Shown here: positions 53,910-63,600 of the stretch, in pieces
Layout of the letters: the number at the start of each line of letters is the position of its first letter
Position numbering within the stretch: position 1 is the first letter of the stretch
Source: Flavobacterium algicola
GTDB lineage: Bacteria; Bacteroidota; Bacteroidia; Flavobacteriales; Flavobacteriaceae
DNA: 64,000 bases
Direction of reading: 5' to 3'
NCBI RefSeq assembly: GCF_022399565.1
Contig: NZ_JAJTUT010000002.1
Span: 558,001 to 622,000 of the forward strand
Program-made: the position numbers and the translations under genes
The notes under the pieces: model-generated
Database searches by the model: none
What the model saw: only the letters and a program-made list of their open reading frames with translations
Told to the model about the DNA's origin: nothing

Positions 53910-54188
53910 TTATTCTCTTTTAGTCCTTTTCTTCATTTCAGGAACACTTTTTTCTGGTGAAACAGCTGTTACTATTTTAGCTTCGGAAAAATATTTAGGA
54001 ACTAAATGTCTAATTAATGTCTTTGTTTCATTGCTTTCAGCAAAAATTTTTTCTAGCATTTCTCTTGAAATAGTATTTCCTTCAGGCATTTGAATCATTG
54101 ATGTTGTATGGAATGGAGCTGCATTTTCATCTTTTGAAACTTTCAATACAATATTTTTTAATATCCATAATTTTCGATTCTTGCGCAC
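53910..54188 (-). CDS. Head cassette of the second array: small protein of unknown function
   Basis: Up to 92 residues from a GTG at 54188. That start gives a basic, unconvincing N-terminus, and initiation further in (TTG at Leu-Lys-Val-Ser or Met at Met-Ile-Gln-Met) is possible. An ATG at about 54169 is out of frame by one, so a frameshift near the start is also conceivable. The body has Pro-Glu-Gly-Asn-Thr-Ile-Ser-Arg and a Lys/Glu-rich helix; no family is recognised. Cassette ends match as GTTAGCAGTA (right, complement) and G-GTGAGCAGTA (left). Confidence 0.45.
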   Translation of the reverse strand: MRKNRKLWILKNIVLKVSKDENAAPFHTTSMIQMPEGNTISREMLEKIFAESNETKTLIRHLVPKYFSEAKIVTAVSPEKSVPEMKKRTKRE

Positions 54189-54198
54189 TATTACTGCT

Positions 54199-54335
54199 AA
54201 CTAGTAGATATGTATGACAACTGTCATACTTTATTTACTTTCAAATATATTGTTTTTTTCTTACAAATAAGTATGATGTCTTTTTATTTGCTGGATAGTT
54301 TTTGTAAGTAAGAAGTAGAAACTTCAGTGTTTCTA
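54199..54335 (-). other. Second attI-like platform with promoter and recombinase vestige
   Basis: After the AAC of the last cassette (54199-54201) comes TAGTAGATATG, the same junction as at 11564. A hairpin TATGACA/TGTCATA follows, then, on the minus strand, TTTGTAAG, 10 nt, TATATTTGAAA, with exactly the spacing found at the first platform. Directly before it the minus strand reads Gln-Gln-Ile-Lys, five codons, Leu-stop, the same length and ending as the recombinase C-terminus. The rest of that gene is gone. Confidence 0.6.
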
Positions 54336-54404
54336 TAGTTTGACTTGTCATAACTACTCAGGTACAAATAGGAAAAACAAAACGCATATACATACCACCG
54401 TTAG

Positions 54405-54465
54405 ACCCAAAGCGTCGGGATGGGAGAGAGGATTGTTATGAAACGGTTGTTCCTGCTCCTTAAAA
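54405..54465 (+). other. Degraded copy of the structured intergenic element
   Basis: GACCCAAAGCGTCGGGATGGG, broken here by a short hairpin, and GAGGATTG ... ACGG ... CTGCTCCT resemble the 3' part of the element at 54642-54738. Only part of it is preserved. Confidence 0.3.
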
Positions 54466-54497
54466 TACACATAAAAATGTAAGCTTATTGGATTTTG

Positions 54498-54527
54498 AAA
54501 AAAAAAGACAACCGTTTCGGGTTGCCT
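54498..54527 (-). terminator. Intrinsic terminator, minus strand
   Basis: On the minus strand GGCAACC and GGTTGTC form a hairpin followed by nine T. It would stop transcripts coming from the EamA gene through the structured element. Confidence 0.75.
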
Positions 54528-54641
54528 TTATTAGAAATGTAGGTTTAAAGAATAAATCTAATGTGTTTATTATAATGATGTAGTTGCATCCTTTTTTAGA
54601 AATAATTTTTTCGATAAATAATATGTTTTCCTTTTCATAAT

Positions 54642-54738
54642 CCATAGCCCAGATAGCAGTGGAAATCCTTTTTGTGAGGCATTTTTCTGCCTTATAAAAA
54701 GATTGGAGCGTATAGCTGGAAATTGCTCCTAAAAAAAC
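54642..54738 (+). ncRNA. Conserved Flavobacterium-type structured intergenic element
   Basis: It reads CATAGCCCAGATAGCAGTGG, AAATCCTTTTT, a small hairpin, AAAAAGATTGGAGCGTATAGC, then TGGAAATTGCTCC. The arms ATCCTTTTT/AAAAAGAT close a stem. It shares the GATAGCAGTGGAAA core with 12835-12985. It is possibly the Flavo-1 RNA motif, from memory only. Confidence 0.5.
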
Positions 54739-54765
54739 ATTCACTATTTCTCCTTAAATTAATCT

Positions 54766-55626
54766 TTAGTATTGAAGTATTTGAGAATACGTAATAAGTA
54801 CGATGGCAATAAGTGCGAATAGTAATCCTAGGTAATTTTTGTTATTTAATTTTTCTTTGAATACAATGATACCAACCAAGCTTCCGATAATGATCACTCC
54901 CATATTCATGGCCGCAAATACCGTTGATGGGTTCTTGGCAAAGGCTTGATGGGCTTTGAGGTAAAAGAGTATGTTTCCGAAATTAAAGATTCCTACTAAG
55001 GCACCGATATAAAAATTGATGCTGGTTGGTTTTACTTTCTGTATAATCACCTCGTACAGTACGTAAAGCATAATTACCAATAATGATATTGAAAATACAA
55101 TCATCAAGGAGGTCGTAAAGGGTAGGGTAGTTGCCAGTGCTATTTGCTTGAATAGTATATCGATGGCACCAAATCCTACCAAGACAACCATTGGATACGT
55201 CCATTTGTTACTTTTATTATCTGACTTTTTTGACAATATAAGTAGCAGCGCAGGCATGGCAATTAAAAAGGCGATGAGTTTTAAGGTACTGAACTGTTCG
55301 TCAAACAATAGCCAAGCGGCAAGCAATGGTATAAATAGAGAGAGTCGTTGCGCAGCATCTGTTTTCACGATTCCCATATATTTGATTGATGCCGCCAAAA
55401 ATAAAAATATTGTCGGCAGTAGAATCCCTAGCGGAATGTAAATGCTCCAAGGGGCACTTGTAGTAATGCTGCTAAGATCGGGTTGGAATATAAAGTAACA
55501 TAGAAGTAGTGCAAAGACGTAGTTCCAAGCTACAATTTGACTAGTTGTGATTGTGTACTTTCGAGAAATTTTGAAGATGACACCTATGGTGACGCTGCAT
55601 AATATGCTTAGAATAAGGTAGAGCAT
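54766..55626 (-). CDS. EamA/DMT-family transporter
   Basis: 286 residues with about ten hydrophobic helices arranged as two repeats of five, the drug/metabolite transporter layout. Both halves end in a Lys/Glu pair before the last helix (Phe-Asp-Glu-Gln-Phe; Phe-Lys-Glu-Lys-Leu-Asn), as in EamA domains. It should be an inner-membrane permease; the substrate cannot be told from sequence. It is a single gene with its own terminators on both sides. Confidence 0.88.
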   Translation of the reverse strand: MLYLILSILCSVTIGVIFKISRKYTITTSQIVAWNYVFALLLCYFIFQPDLSSITTSAPWSIYIPLGILLPTIFLFLAASIKYMGIVKTDAAQRLSLFIPLLAAWLLFDEQFSTLKLIAFLIAMPALLLILSKKSDNKSNKWTYPMVVLVGFGAIDILFKQIALATTLPFTTSLMIVFSISLLVIMLYVLYEVIIQKVKPTSINFYIGALVGIFNFGNILFYLKAHQAFAKNPSTVFAAMNMGVIIIGSLVGIIVFKEKLNNKNYLGLLFALIAIVLITYSQILQY

Positions 55627-55656
55627 GGGATTAATTTGTAGTGTTTGATGTGAAAC

Positions 55657-55686
55657 AAAAAAACTCTAGCGCACGCTAGAGTTTTG
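55657..55686 (-). terminator. Terminator after yebC
   Basis: AAAACTCTAGC and GCTAGAGTTTT pair around GCAC. T and A runs on either side make it usable in both directions. It lies 22 bases beyond the yebC stop. Confidence 0.8.
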
Positions 55687-55707
55687 TATTGTAAAAGTAT
55701 ATGGGTC

Positions 55708-56421
55708 TTATGCTTCCTCCATTGTGTGGTAAACGTTCATAACATCATCGTCTTCTTCCATCTTTTCAATCAACTTTTCAACATCTGCCATTTCAGCTTC
55801 AGTTAATTTTTTTGTGATTTGTGGTATTCTTTCAAATCCAGAAGATAAAATTTCAAGATTACGCGTTTCTAATTCTTTTTGTATTGTTCCAAAACTGTTG
55901 AAAGGAGCGTAGATTAAAATTCCGTCTTCATCTTCAAAAACTTCTTCGGCACCAAAATCAATTAGTTCTAATTCTAATTCTTCAGGATCAAGTCCTTCTG
56001 CTGGAATACGGAAATTACAAGTATGATCGAACATAAATTCTACAGAACCTTGCGTTCCCAATGTTCCGTTGCATTTGTTAAAATAGCTTCTTACGTTGGC
56101 AACAGTTCTGTTATTATTGTCAGTAGCAGTTTCTACTAGAATTGCAATACCGTGGGGTGCATAGCCTTCAAAAAGGACTTCTTTGTAGTTGGCAGTATCT
56201 TTATCTGTTGCTTTTTTGATCGCGCGCTCTACATTGTCCTTAGGCATGTTTACTGCCTTAGAATTCTGGATTACTGCTCTCAATCTAGAATTGGCATCAG
56301 GGTTTGGTCCACCTTCCTTAACTGCCATTACGATATCTTTTCCTATACGCGTAAACGCTTTTGCCATTGCTGACCAACGTTTCATTTTTCTTCCTTTTCT
56401 AAATTCAAATGCTCTTCCCAT
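55708..56421 (-). CDS. YebC/PmpR family DNA-binding regulator
   Basis: 237 residues, the standard three-domain length. It opens Met-Gly-Arg-Ala-Phe-Glu-Phe-Arg-Lys-Gly-Arg-Lys, a variant of the usual YebC start, and has Asn-Ser-Arg-Leu, Asn-Met-Pro-Lys-Asp-Asn-Val-Glu-Arg-Ala-Ile-Lys-Lys and Glu-Gly-Tyr-Ala-Pro-His-Gly, all typical. Members bind DNA or act on translation (TACO1-like). The gene stands alone with a terminator downstream. Confidence 0.94.
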   Translation of the reverse strand: MGRAFEFRKGRKMKRWSAMAKAFTRIGKDIVMAVKEGGPNPDANSRLRAVIQNSKAVNMPKDNVERAIKKATDKDTANYKEVLFEGYAPHGIAILVETATDNNNRTVANVRSYFNKCNGTLGTQGSVEFMFDHTCNFRIPAEGLDPEELELELIDFGAEEVFEDEDGILIYAPFNSFGTIQKELETRNLEILSSGFERIPQITKKLTEAEMADVEKLIEKMEEDDDVMNVYHTMEEA

Positions 56422-56496
56422 TTCTGATTTTTTTGTTTTTTAACGCTTGCAAAAATAAGATATTTTTACAACTTATAAAATGAATTAATTGGATTC

Positions 56497-57579
56497 TTAT
56501 TTTTTGTAAAATGGCAGTTTAACCACTTTGGCCACAGCATCTTTTTTTCGGATGCGAATGAAAATTTCGCTGTCGACTGCACTGTTTGCTAATGTAACAT
56601 AACCTAGACCAATTCCTTTGTTTAAAGAAGGAGACATTGTGCCTGATGTTACAATTCCGATTTCAATCCCATTAGCATCTACGATTTCATAATCATGTCT
56701 AGGAATCGCGCGTTCTTGCATTTCAAAACCTACTAGCTTACGAGTAACACCAGCTTCTTTTTGACTTTTTAGACTAGATGAGTTGGTAAATTCTTTATTG
56801 AATTTTGTGATCCATCCCAATCCCGCTTCTAATGGCGAAGTGCTGTCATTGATATCATTACCATACAAACAGAATCCCATCTCTAGACGCAAGGTATCGC
56901 GTGCTGCTAAGCCGATTGGTTTTATACCAAAAGCAGCACCAGCTTCAAACACTTTGTTCCAAATTTGTTCGGCTTCTGTATTTTTACAGTAGATTTCAAA
57001 TCCTCCTGCACCTGTGTATCCTGTTGCCGAGATAATAACGTTCTCGACTCCTGCAAAGTCACTAATTACAAAATTATAATAAGCAATAGCGCCTAAATCT
57101 ACAGAAGCTAGAGACTGCATTGCCTCTACAGCTTTTGGTCCTTGAATGGCAAGTAAAGAGTAGTCTTCGGATATGTTTTTCATATCGACATCCAAATCGT
57201 TTTGGCTTGAAATCCAATCCCAATCTTTATTAATATTTGATGCGTTAACTACTAATAGATATTGCTCTTCTTTCATTTTGTATACTAGAAGATCATCAAC
57301 AATACCACCCGTTGTATTTGGTAAACAAGAATATTGTGCTTTACCTATTGTTAATACCGAAGCATCGTTTGATGTTACTTTCTGAATCAAAGCCAAAGCA
57401 TTTGGTCCCGAAAGTAAAAATTCTCCCATGTGCGAAACATCAAAAACGCCTACTGCAGAACGAACTGTTTCATGCTCTATATTGATTCCTTCATAAGATA
57501 TTGGCATATTGTAGCCCGCAAAAGCCAACATTTTTGCTCCCAAACCTTCGTGTATGTGCGTAAGCGCAGTATTTTTCAT
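56497..57579 (-). CDS. gcvT: Aminomethyltransferase, glycine cleavage T protein
   Basis: 360 residues, the usual length. Folate-binding features: Val-Phe-Asp-Val-Ser-His-Met-Gly-Glu near the N-terminus, [10 protein letters not shown] (most relatives have Glu-Asp in place of Ala-Gly), Ala-Ala-Arg-Asp-Thr-Leu-Arg-Leu-Glu and Gly-Thr-Met-Ser-Pro. It transfers the methylene group from the lipoyl H protein to tetrahydrofolate, releasing ammonia. The other glycine-cleavage genes are not in the window, so gcvT stands alone here. Confidence 0.95.
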   Translation of the reverse strand: MKNTALTHIHEGLGAKMLAFAGYNMPISYEGINIEHETVRSAVGVFDVSHMGEFLLSGPNALALIQKVTSNDASVLTIGKAQYSCLPNTTGGIVDDLLVYKMKEEQYLLVVNASNINKDWDWISSQNDLDVDMKNISEDYSLLAIQGPKAVEAMQSLASVDLGAIAYYNFVISDFAGVENVIISATGYTGAGGFEIYCKNTEAEQIWNKVFEAGAAFGIKPIGLAARDTLRLEMGFCLYGNDINDSTSPLEAGLGWITKFNKEFTNSSSLKSQKEAGVTRKLVGFEMQERAIPRHDYEIVDANGIEIGIVTSGTMSPSLNKGIGLGYVTLANSAVDSEIFIRIRKKDAVAKVVKLPFYKK

Positions 57580-57757
57580 CTTGATTTTCTATAGTTTTGA
57601 AGTCGCTAATTTATCGCTTTTTTATGGACTGACCAAAGTGAAGTCCAATACAAATTTATCAGGACTGTTTTTAAAATATTTTTGTGATTTGAGCTAGTGT
57701 GTAATAGTATTTTTAATAAAATATTTGTATTTTTAAGTAAAAGTGATACAATATATT

Positions 57758-58600
57758 ATGAAACCAATAATACTAATTGATAAGAAGGATATCTTAGAAA
57801 GATTCCATCCAATAGCTAGCGATACTCATAAGGGAGTGCAGGGGCATGCTTTGATAGTGGCAGGAAGTTATGGTAAAATAGGTGCCGTTGTTTTATCATC
57901 AAAAGCTTGCCTAAAATCGGGTTGCGGTCTTGTAACCGTTTTTATTCCCAAATGTGGCTATCATATTATGCAATCGACAAATCCCGAAGTAATGACTTAT
58001 ACAGATGATGTTGAAAAACGAATATCTGATATTCATCTCTTATTTAAACCTGATGCTGTAGGGATTGGTCCTGGTTTGGGGTTGTCGTCTCAAACTCAAA
58101 AAGCAGTTTTAAAATTTTTGAGAAAATGCAAATGTCCGATGGTAGTCGATGCCGATGGATTAAACATACTTTCTGTAAATCCAGAAGCTCTTGAAACGCT
58201 AAAACCGAAAACCATATTAACACCACATTTGAAAGAATTGCAAAGATTGATAGGTGAGTGGAGTAGTGAAGAAGAGATGTTTGCAAAAACTATCAGTTTT
58301 TCTATAAGATACAATGTTATCATTGTTATGAAAGGAGCACCTACCCATATTGTCTATGGTGCTACAGTCTATCAAAATTGTACAGGAAATGCCGCTTTGG
58401 CAACTGCAGGTAGTGGCGATGTATTGACCGGAATTATAACCAGCCTTTTGGCACAATCTTATGCTCCAGTAGATGCAGCCATAATAGGCGTTTACCTTCA
58501 TGGACTCACTGCCGATATTGCGCTACCAGTTACAGGAACACAATCGTTTATAGCATCTGATATTATTGACTATTTGGGGAAAGCTTTTCTAACTTTGTAA
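57758..58600 (+). CDS. ADP-dependent NAD(P)H-hydrate dehydratase
   Basis: 280 residues from ATG 57758; a GTG five codons upstream is possible but not needed. Ribokinase-like fold with Gly-His-Ala-Leu-Ile-Val-Ala-Gly-Ser-Tyr-Gly-Lys-Ile-Gly-Ala, Gly-Ile-Gly-Pro-Gly-Leu-Gly, Val-Val-Asp-Ala-Asp-Gly-Leu-Asn and the catalytic Ala-Gly-Ser-Gly-Asp-Val-Leu-Thr-Gly. It repairs damaged NAD(P)H hydrates using ADP or ATP. It contains only the NnrD half; the epimerase domain (NnrE), often fused in Bacteroidetes, is absent, so that activity must be encoded elsewhere. Confidence 0.93.
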   Translation: MKPIILIDKKDILERFHPIASDTHKGVQGHALIVAGSYGKIGAVVLSSKACLKSGCGLVTVFIPKCGYHIMQSTNPEVMTYTDDVEKRISDIHLLFKPDAVGIGPGLGLSSQTQKAVLKFLRKCKCPMVVDADGLNILSVNPEALETLKPKTILTPHLKELQRLIGEWSSEEEMFAKTISFSIRYNVIIVMKGAPTHIVYGATVYQNCTGNAALATAGSGDVLTGIITSLLAQSYAPVDAAIIGVYLHGLTADIALPVTGTQSFIASDIIDYLGKAFLTL

Positions 58601-58605
58601 TGTGA

Positions 58606-59541
58606 TTAAAAGCTACCAATAAAATGCAAACCTATCATGCTACTTGAAACTTGTGGGATGAGTTGTTTGGTCATTTTAAAGTTTTTTGGATTGCTTATAA
58701 CTGCTGTATTTGTAGACTTTTCCGCTTGCTTACGACTACTTAATACCACTGATTTACCAATAATTGTTCCTACGAGACCACCGATCAAAATATCTGACAC
58801 CCAGTGATTATGATTTTTTAAATCGGCCAAATAAACTCCTGTAGCTATGGTGTAAGGAATCCAATAATTGTTGTACTCCATTTGAAACACTTTGGCTACC
58901 GAATAGTAGAAAGTGGCATGAAAGGAGGGGAATGAAGTTCCGTCGGCTTCAGAACTGATGTAGGGGCGGTGAAAATTACCAAAATCCCAATTGTCTTTTG
59001 TCCAGGGCGCGACTGCAGGTTCGTCACCATTGAGAGGACGCTGCGGTCTGTTTCTGCCAGTAATCGATTTTAATAATAAATGGGATATTACATAGGAATA
59101 CGTAACTGCTTTTACAGCATTGACCGCTACTACCTGACCCTTTTCGTTGTTTGCAATAATTGATCCTGCATAAAGCCCCAATATTGGGTACAAGATATAA
59201 GCATTATTGCCATCAACCCAATCAATATCTGTCTTAACAACATCAATTCTGGGTAATTGATAATCTATAGTTGGTTCTATCTTATCATGTAAATAACCCG
59301 TCGTTATTTTATCGGCTGCAATAAGTCCGATAATTCCACCTGTATATAAAGCGGTGCGTTTCCAGTCACTAGAGATAGTATGTCCCATTTCTGAGAAATC
59401 TCCTGGTACACTAATTATACTATTTTTAAGTACAGCTGTAGCGACTTTGAATCGGCTTTCTTTTTTTATAGCTACGCTATCAATTTGAGCGAAGCTACTT
59501 ATCGAAATAAAGATGATTAAAAATAAGGACGCTTTTTTCAT
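58606..59541 (-). CDS. PAP2-family membrane phosphatase
   Basis: 311 residues with a signal peptide (Ser-Ser-Phe-Ala-Gln) and about five further hydrophobic helices. The three phosphatase motifs are present in order: Lys-x6-Arg-Pro (Lys-Ser-Ile-Thr-Gly-Arg-Asn-Arg-Pro), Pro-Ser-Phe-His-Ala (Phe in place of the common Gly) and Leu-Lys-Asn-His-Asn-His-Trp-Val-Ser-Asp. The family dephosphorylates lipid phosphates such as undecaprenyl pyrophosphate or phosphatidate. It converges on the NnrD gene with five bases between stop codons. Confidence 0.9.
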   Translation of the reverse strand: MKKASLFLIIFISISSFAQIDSVAIKKESRFKVATAVLKNSIISVPGDFSEMGHTISSDWKRTALYTGGIIGLIAADKITTGYLHDKIEPTIDYQLPRIDVVKTDIDWVDGNNAYILYPILGLYAGSIIANNEKGQVVAVNAVKAVTYSYVISHLLLKSITGRNRPQRPLNGDEPAVAPWTKDNWDFGNFHRPYISSEADGTSFPSFHATFYYSVAKVFQMEYNNYWIPYTIATGVYLADLKNHNHWVSDILIGGLVGTIIGKSVVLSSRKQAEKSTNTAVISNPKNFKMTKQLIPQVSSSMIGLHFIGSF

Positions 59542-59772
59542 AGTGCAGTGCTACTGTTTTCTTCGGGACAAATATACATTTTGATAAAGTAAGTAACAAT
59601 GGCAAAAGATGATTTATATAATTTTAAAATAGATAGTAATTTAAAAAGTTACTGCAAGAAAAACAGCCACAGTTGCCATCTGTTATTCGAAAAAAAAATA
59701 TCGAGAAACCATCGTTTTAGCGAACTATTTCTCGATACCTATTTATTAAAAATTCAAACCTAATTTTGTCAT

Positions 59773-60630
59773 TTAACGAATTTCATCAAAAGTATTTCCT
59801 TGTTTAATATCTCCGGAATTATATCCTTTCATAAACCAATATTTGCGTTGTTCTGAAGTTCCATGAGTAAATGATTCTGGAACGATGTGGCCCTGCATTT
59901 TTGATTGAATAGCGTCATCTCCTACAGCATGTGCTGCACTTAATGCTTCATCAATATCTCCAATTTCAAGTACATTATTCATTTTTTGGTTGTAGTTTGT
60001 CCACAAACCAGCGTAGAAGTCAGCTTGAAGTTCCAAAGCAACAGATAACTTATTTGCTTCTGCTTTACTTTTTCCTTCTTGCATTTGTCTCATCTTTGCA
60101 GATGTTCCTAATAAGGTTTGCACATGATGCCCTATTTCATGCGCAATCACATAAGCAGTTGCAAAATCTCCACCTTGAGCACCAAATTTTGTTTTTAGTT
60201 CTTCAAAGAATTTTAGATCCATATACACATTTTGATCTCCTGGACAATAAAACGGACCCGAAGCTGAAGTTGCTCCACCGCATGCTGTTTGTACAGATCC
60301 TTCAAACAAAATAATTTTAGGCTCTTTATAAGTTAGATTATTTTCTTGAAAAATTTTTGTCCATACATCCTCATTGTCGGCAAGGATAGTTTTTACAAAC
60401 TGTTGTTCTTCAAGTTCGGCAGTAGTAAGATCACGTTGCTCGGTCGGAGCAGATTGACCTTGCGTTTGTTGCAAAATATTACCTACCATCTGTCCGTTTT
60501 CACCACCAAAAACATTTAGTAGTAAAATAACAATTCCGATAATTCCACCGCCAGCAATTGCTTTACCACCGCCAGACATTCCTCTTCTATCGTCTACATT
60601 TCCGCTTTGTCTTCTACCTTTCCACTTCAT
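59773..60630 (-). CDS. YpfJ-like neutral zinc metallopeptidase
   Basis: 285 residues. A glycine-rich N-terminus (Gly-Gly-Gly-Lys-Ala-Ile-Ala-Gly-Gly-Gly) leads into one membrane helix (about 28-42). The extracytoplasmic domain carries the zinc motif His-Glu-Ile-Gly-His-His-Val-Gln (about 165) and further Cys-Gly-Gly and Tyr-Cys-Pro-Gly-Asp segments that may form a disulfide. This is the YpfJ/KPN_02809 family; its substrate is unknown. Single gene. Confidence 0.93.
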   Translation of the reverse strand: MKWKGRRQSGNVDDRRGMSGGGKAIAGGGIIGIVILLLNVFGGENGQMVGNILQQTQGQSAPTEQRDLTTAELEEQQFVKTILADNEDVWTKIFQENNLTYKEPKIILFEGSVQTACGGATSASGPFYCPGDQNVYMDLKFFEELKTKFGAQGGDFATAYVIAHEIGHHVQTLLGTSAKMRQMQEGKSKAEANKLSVALELQADFYAGLWTNYNQKMNNVLEIGDIDEALSAAHAVGDDAIQSKMQGHIVPESFTHGTSEQRKYWFMKGYNSGDIKQGNTFDEIR

Positions 60631-60680
60631 GATTTATAATTTTATTGTTGTTTATTTATCTAATGATTTTTATTTACCAA

Positions 60681-63600
60681 TTAGCGCAGCCAAAGTGCTA
60701 ATTTTTCTTCTACAATTCCCTTAATAATTGGTTTTGAAATGTAATCGTTCATCCCAATAGCAAGGCATTTATCTTTTTCTTCTTTTTCGGCACCAGCAGT
60801 AATTGCTATAATGGGTATTGATTCACCTGTTTTTAGTAATCGTATTAATTTTGTTGCCTCATATCCATTCATCACAGGCATTTGAATGTCCATAAAAATA
60901 ATATTTGGTTCTGCAACTTTAAATTGATTTACAGCTTCTTCACCATTATAAACTTGAATTATTTGAGCATCGGGTAATATGTTTTTGATAATAGTTTTGA
61001 TCAATAACATATTAATTTTGTTATCTTCTACTAGCATAATAATCGGTGTACTACTTTCTAATCGAGACAAACTTTTTCGATAATCTTCGGCCTCTTTAGG
61101 CAAAGAGACAAGATCATCAGGCTCTACCTTATTAGAGCATTTGAGTTGTATGTCAAAATAAAATGTACTCCCCACATTAATTTCACTTTCTACATTCAGT
61201 CCGCTGTCCATTAAGCCTAATAATTTATTAGAAATACTGAGACCTAATCCAGTTCCTCCAAATTTCTTGGTAGTCGAATTATCTTCTTGCGAAAATGCAT
61301 TGAAAATGCGTGCTTTATTTTTTTCTAATATCCCAATTCCAGAATCCTCTACTGAAAAACGAATTAAATTCTGAGAATTTCCTATCGTTTTGAGATTGTC
61401 AACTTTTAATTTTACAAAACCATTATTTGTAAATTTTACAGCATTCGCCAAAAGATTAATTAATATTTGTTTAATTCTAATATTATCAATCCAGAAAAAC
61501 TTAGGAACATTTGGAGTAACAATCAATTGTAAATCTATGTTCTTGATGCTAGAATCATAGGAAACTAAGTCTATAACTTGATTTAGTAATTCTTGAATTT
61601 CGACTTTTTCGATATAGAGCTCTAGTTTGCCAGCTTCAATTTTAGAAAAATCCAAAATATCATTGACAATATTCAACAGTGAATGAGCAGACTGGTTAAC
61701 AGTACTCATATGTTTGAGTTGGTTGTCACCCAATTTGGTTTTCATTAGCAAGTCAGTAAATCCAATGATTCCGTTAAGTGGTGTTCTTATCTCATGACTC
61801 ATATTGGCCAAAAATTCTGATTTTGCTATATTGGCAGCTTCCGCATATTTTTGTTTTTCTATAGCACTTTCAGCTTCTTTTCTCTTTGTAATATCGAGCA
61901 TTATACCTTCGATATAGGTGATTTTTCCATTTTTAAGAACGGTATCTCCAAATTCCTCAACCCAGGCTATTTCTTTGTCTTTTTTAATGATACGATAGGT
62001 AAAATGAAAGGGTTGTAAATTCTTCAACCTTTCATTAGACTCGGCTAATATATCTGCAGAGTCATCTGGATGGATAAGATCTACATATAAAATTTTGTTA
62101 TCCAGAAAGTCATTCTTATTATAGCCTGTCAACTTTTCGATCTCATCGTTTAAGTATATTTTACTAAAGCCGGGATCATTTTTGGCCAAGTAAACAGTTC
62201 CAGGAATATTATTTGCTAATAACCTGAATTTCTCTTCACTTTCTTGGATAGCAGTTTCCGTTTCAATTCGTTCTATTGCTGTGGAAATATTTCGGGCAAG
62301 TGTTTGTAAAATATTATTTTCATCCTCAGACCAAAATCTTTCTTGTGAAGTATCATCAAAACCTAGAAAACCATGGAATTGATTTTTCACGAATAAAGGG
62401 AATAAAATTAAAGAGAAAACATTAAGATTCTCCAGCTTAGTTCTAAGTGAGATATTATCAATTTCAGAAACAGTTGCATTATATATTTTGTTTTCTTGTA
62501 GTGGGTGCAATATATCTTCAAAATACTCAAAACTTAAATTCTGTAATTCAGGATTTGTTTCTGATAAATGAGAAGTGCCAGCAATCCATCGGTACCTCTG
62601 GCTAATCGTTTTGTTTTTTAAATTTGTAATATAAAAATAAGCACGATTTGATTGCGTAGTTTGACCCATCAAAATCAGCACGTTTGAAAAGATTTCATCA
62701 AGGTCTTGGCTGTTCAATAATTTCTCAGCACAAAGTGTCATGGCAGCAAGTAATTCACTTTTGTAAATTAATTTCTTCTCGATTTCAACTCTGCTTTTTG
62801 ATTCAAAAGCGATAGCAATAATATCTGCAATTGATCTAGCAAAATTTATATCTTGGTTGTCCCAATGGTGTTTGGTGTGAACTGCTTCAAAACAGATTAT
62901 TCCTTTGATTTCGCCATCAATAAAAATTGGTGTGTCTAGTAACGAAACAATATTGTTCTCAGGAAAATAAGATGTGTTAAATTCCAAATCGATTTGTTTA
63001 AGACTAATATCAGAAATAACAACTTGCGATTTTTTTTCTATTGTCGAAAAATATTTAGGACATGAATTTCTTAAAATGTTAGGCTCTTTGCTAAATACGT
63101 TTTCTTTCTTTTTATACAAGTAAAAACATTCAATCTTAGCGCTATTATACTCCCAAAAACTTACACGGTCAATGTTTGTATTTTGTGCAGTAATCTCAAG
63201 TATTGTTTTTATTTTGGTATCCAACGTTTCTGCGTTTGAATAACTTTTCTGAGTAAAGATTTTTAATGCTGAGCTGTATTTTTGATTTTTATTTTGTTGT
63301 AATGCTTTTTCTTTCTCATTATCTTTTACGAATGTGATATCTCTAGAAATTGCAAAAAAACCGATTATTTTACCAAATTCATTTCGATTAATAGACACTT
63401 TTTGAGAGAGCCAAATTTCTGAACCATCTTTTTTGACTATAGGGAATTCAATTATAGAATATGAGTTTGCTTCGTCTGGAGGATTGATATAAAAGTGAAT
63501 AATGTTTTCTTTGTAATCCTCTTTGATTAAACTTTTAAAATTTGACTTATATAATTCCTCAAGTGTATAACCAGTTATAATTTCTGAATTTTTATTGATA

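Noticed and set aside
54460..54744. A 94-codon minus-strand frame beside the EamA gene
   Set aside because: It runs through a terminator and the structured intergenic element.
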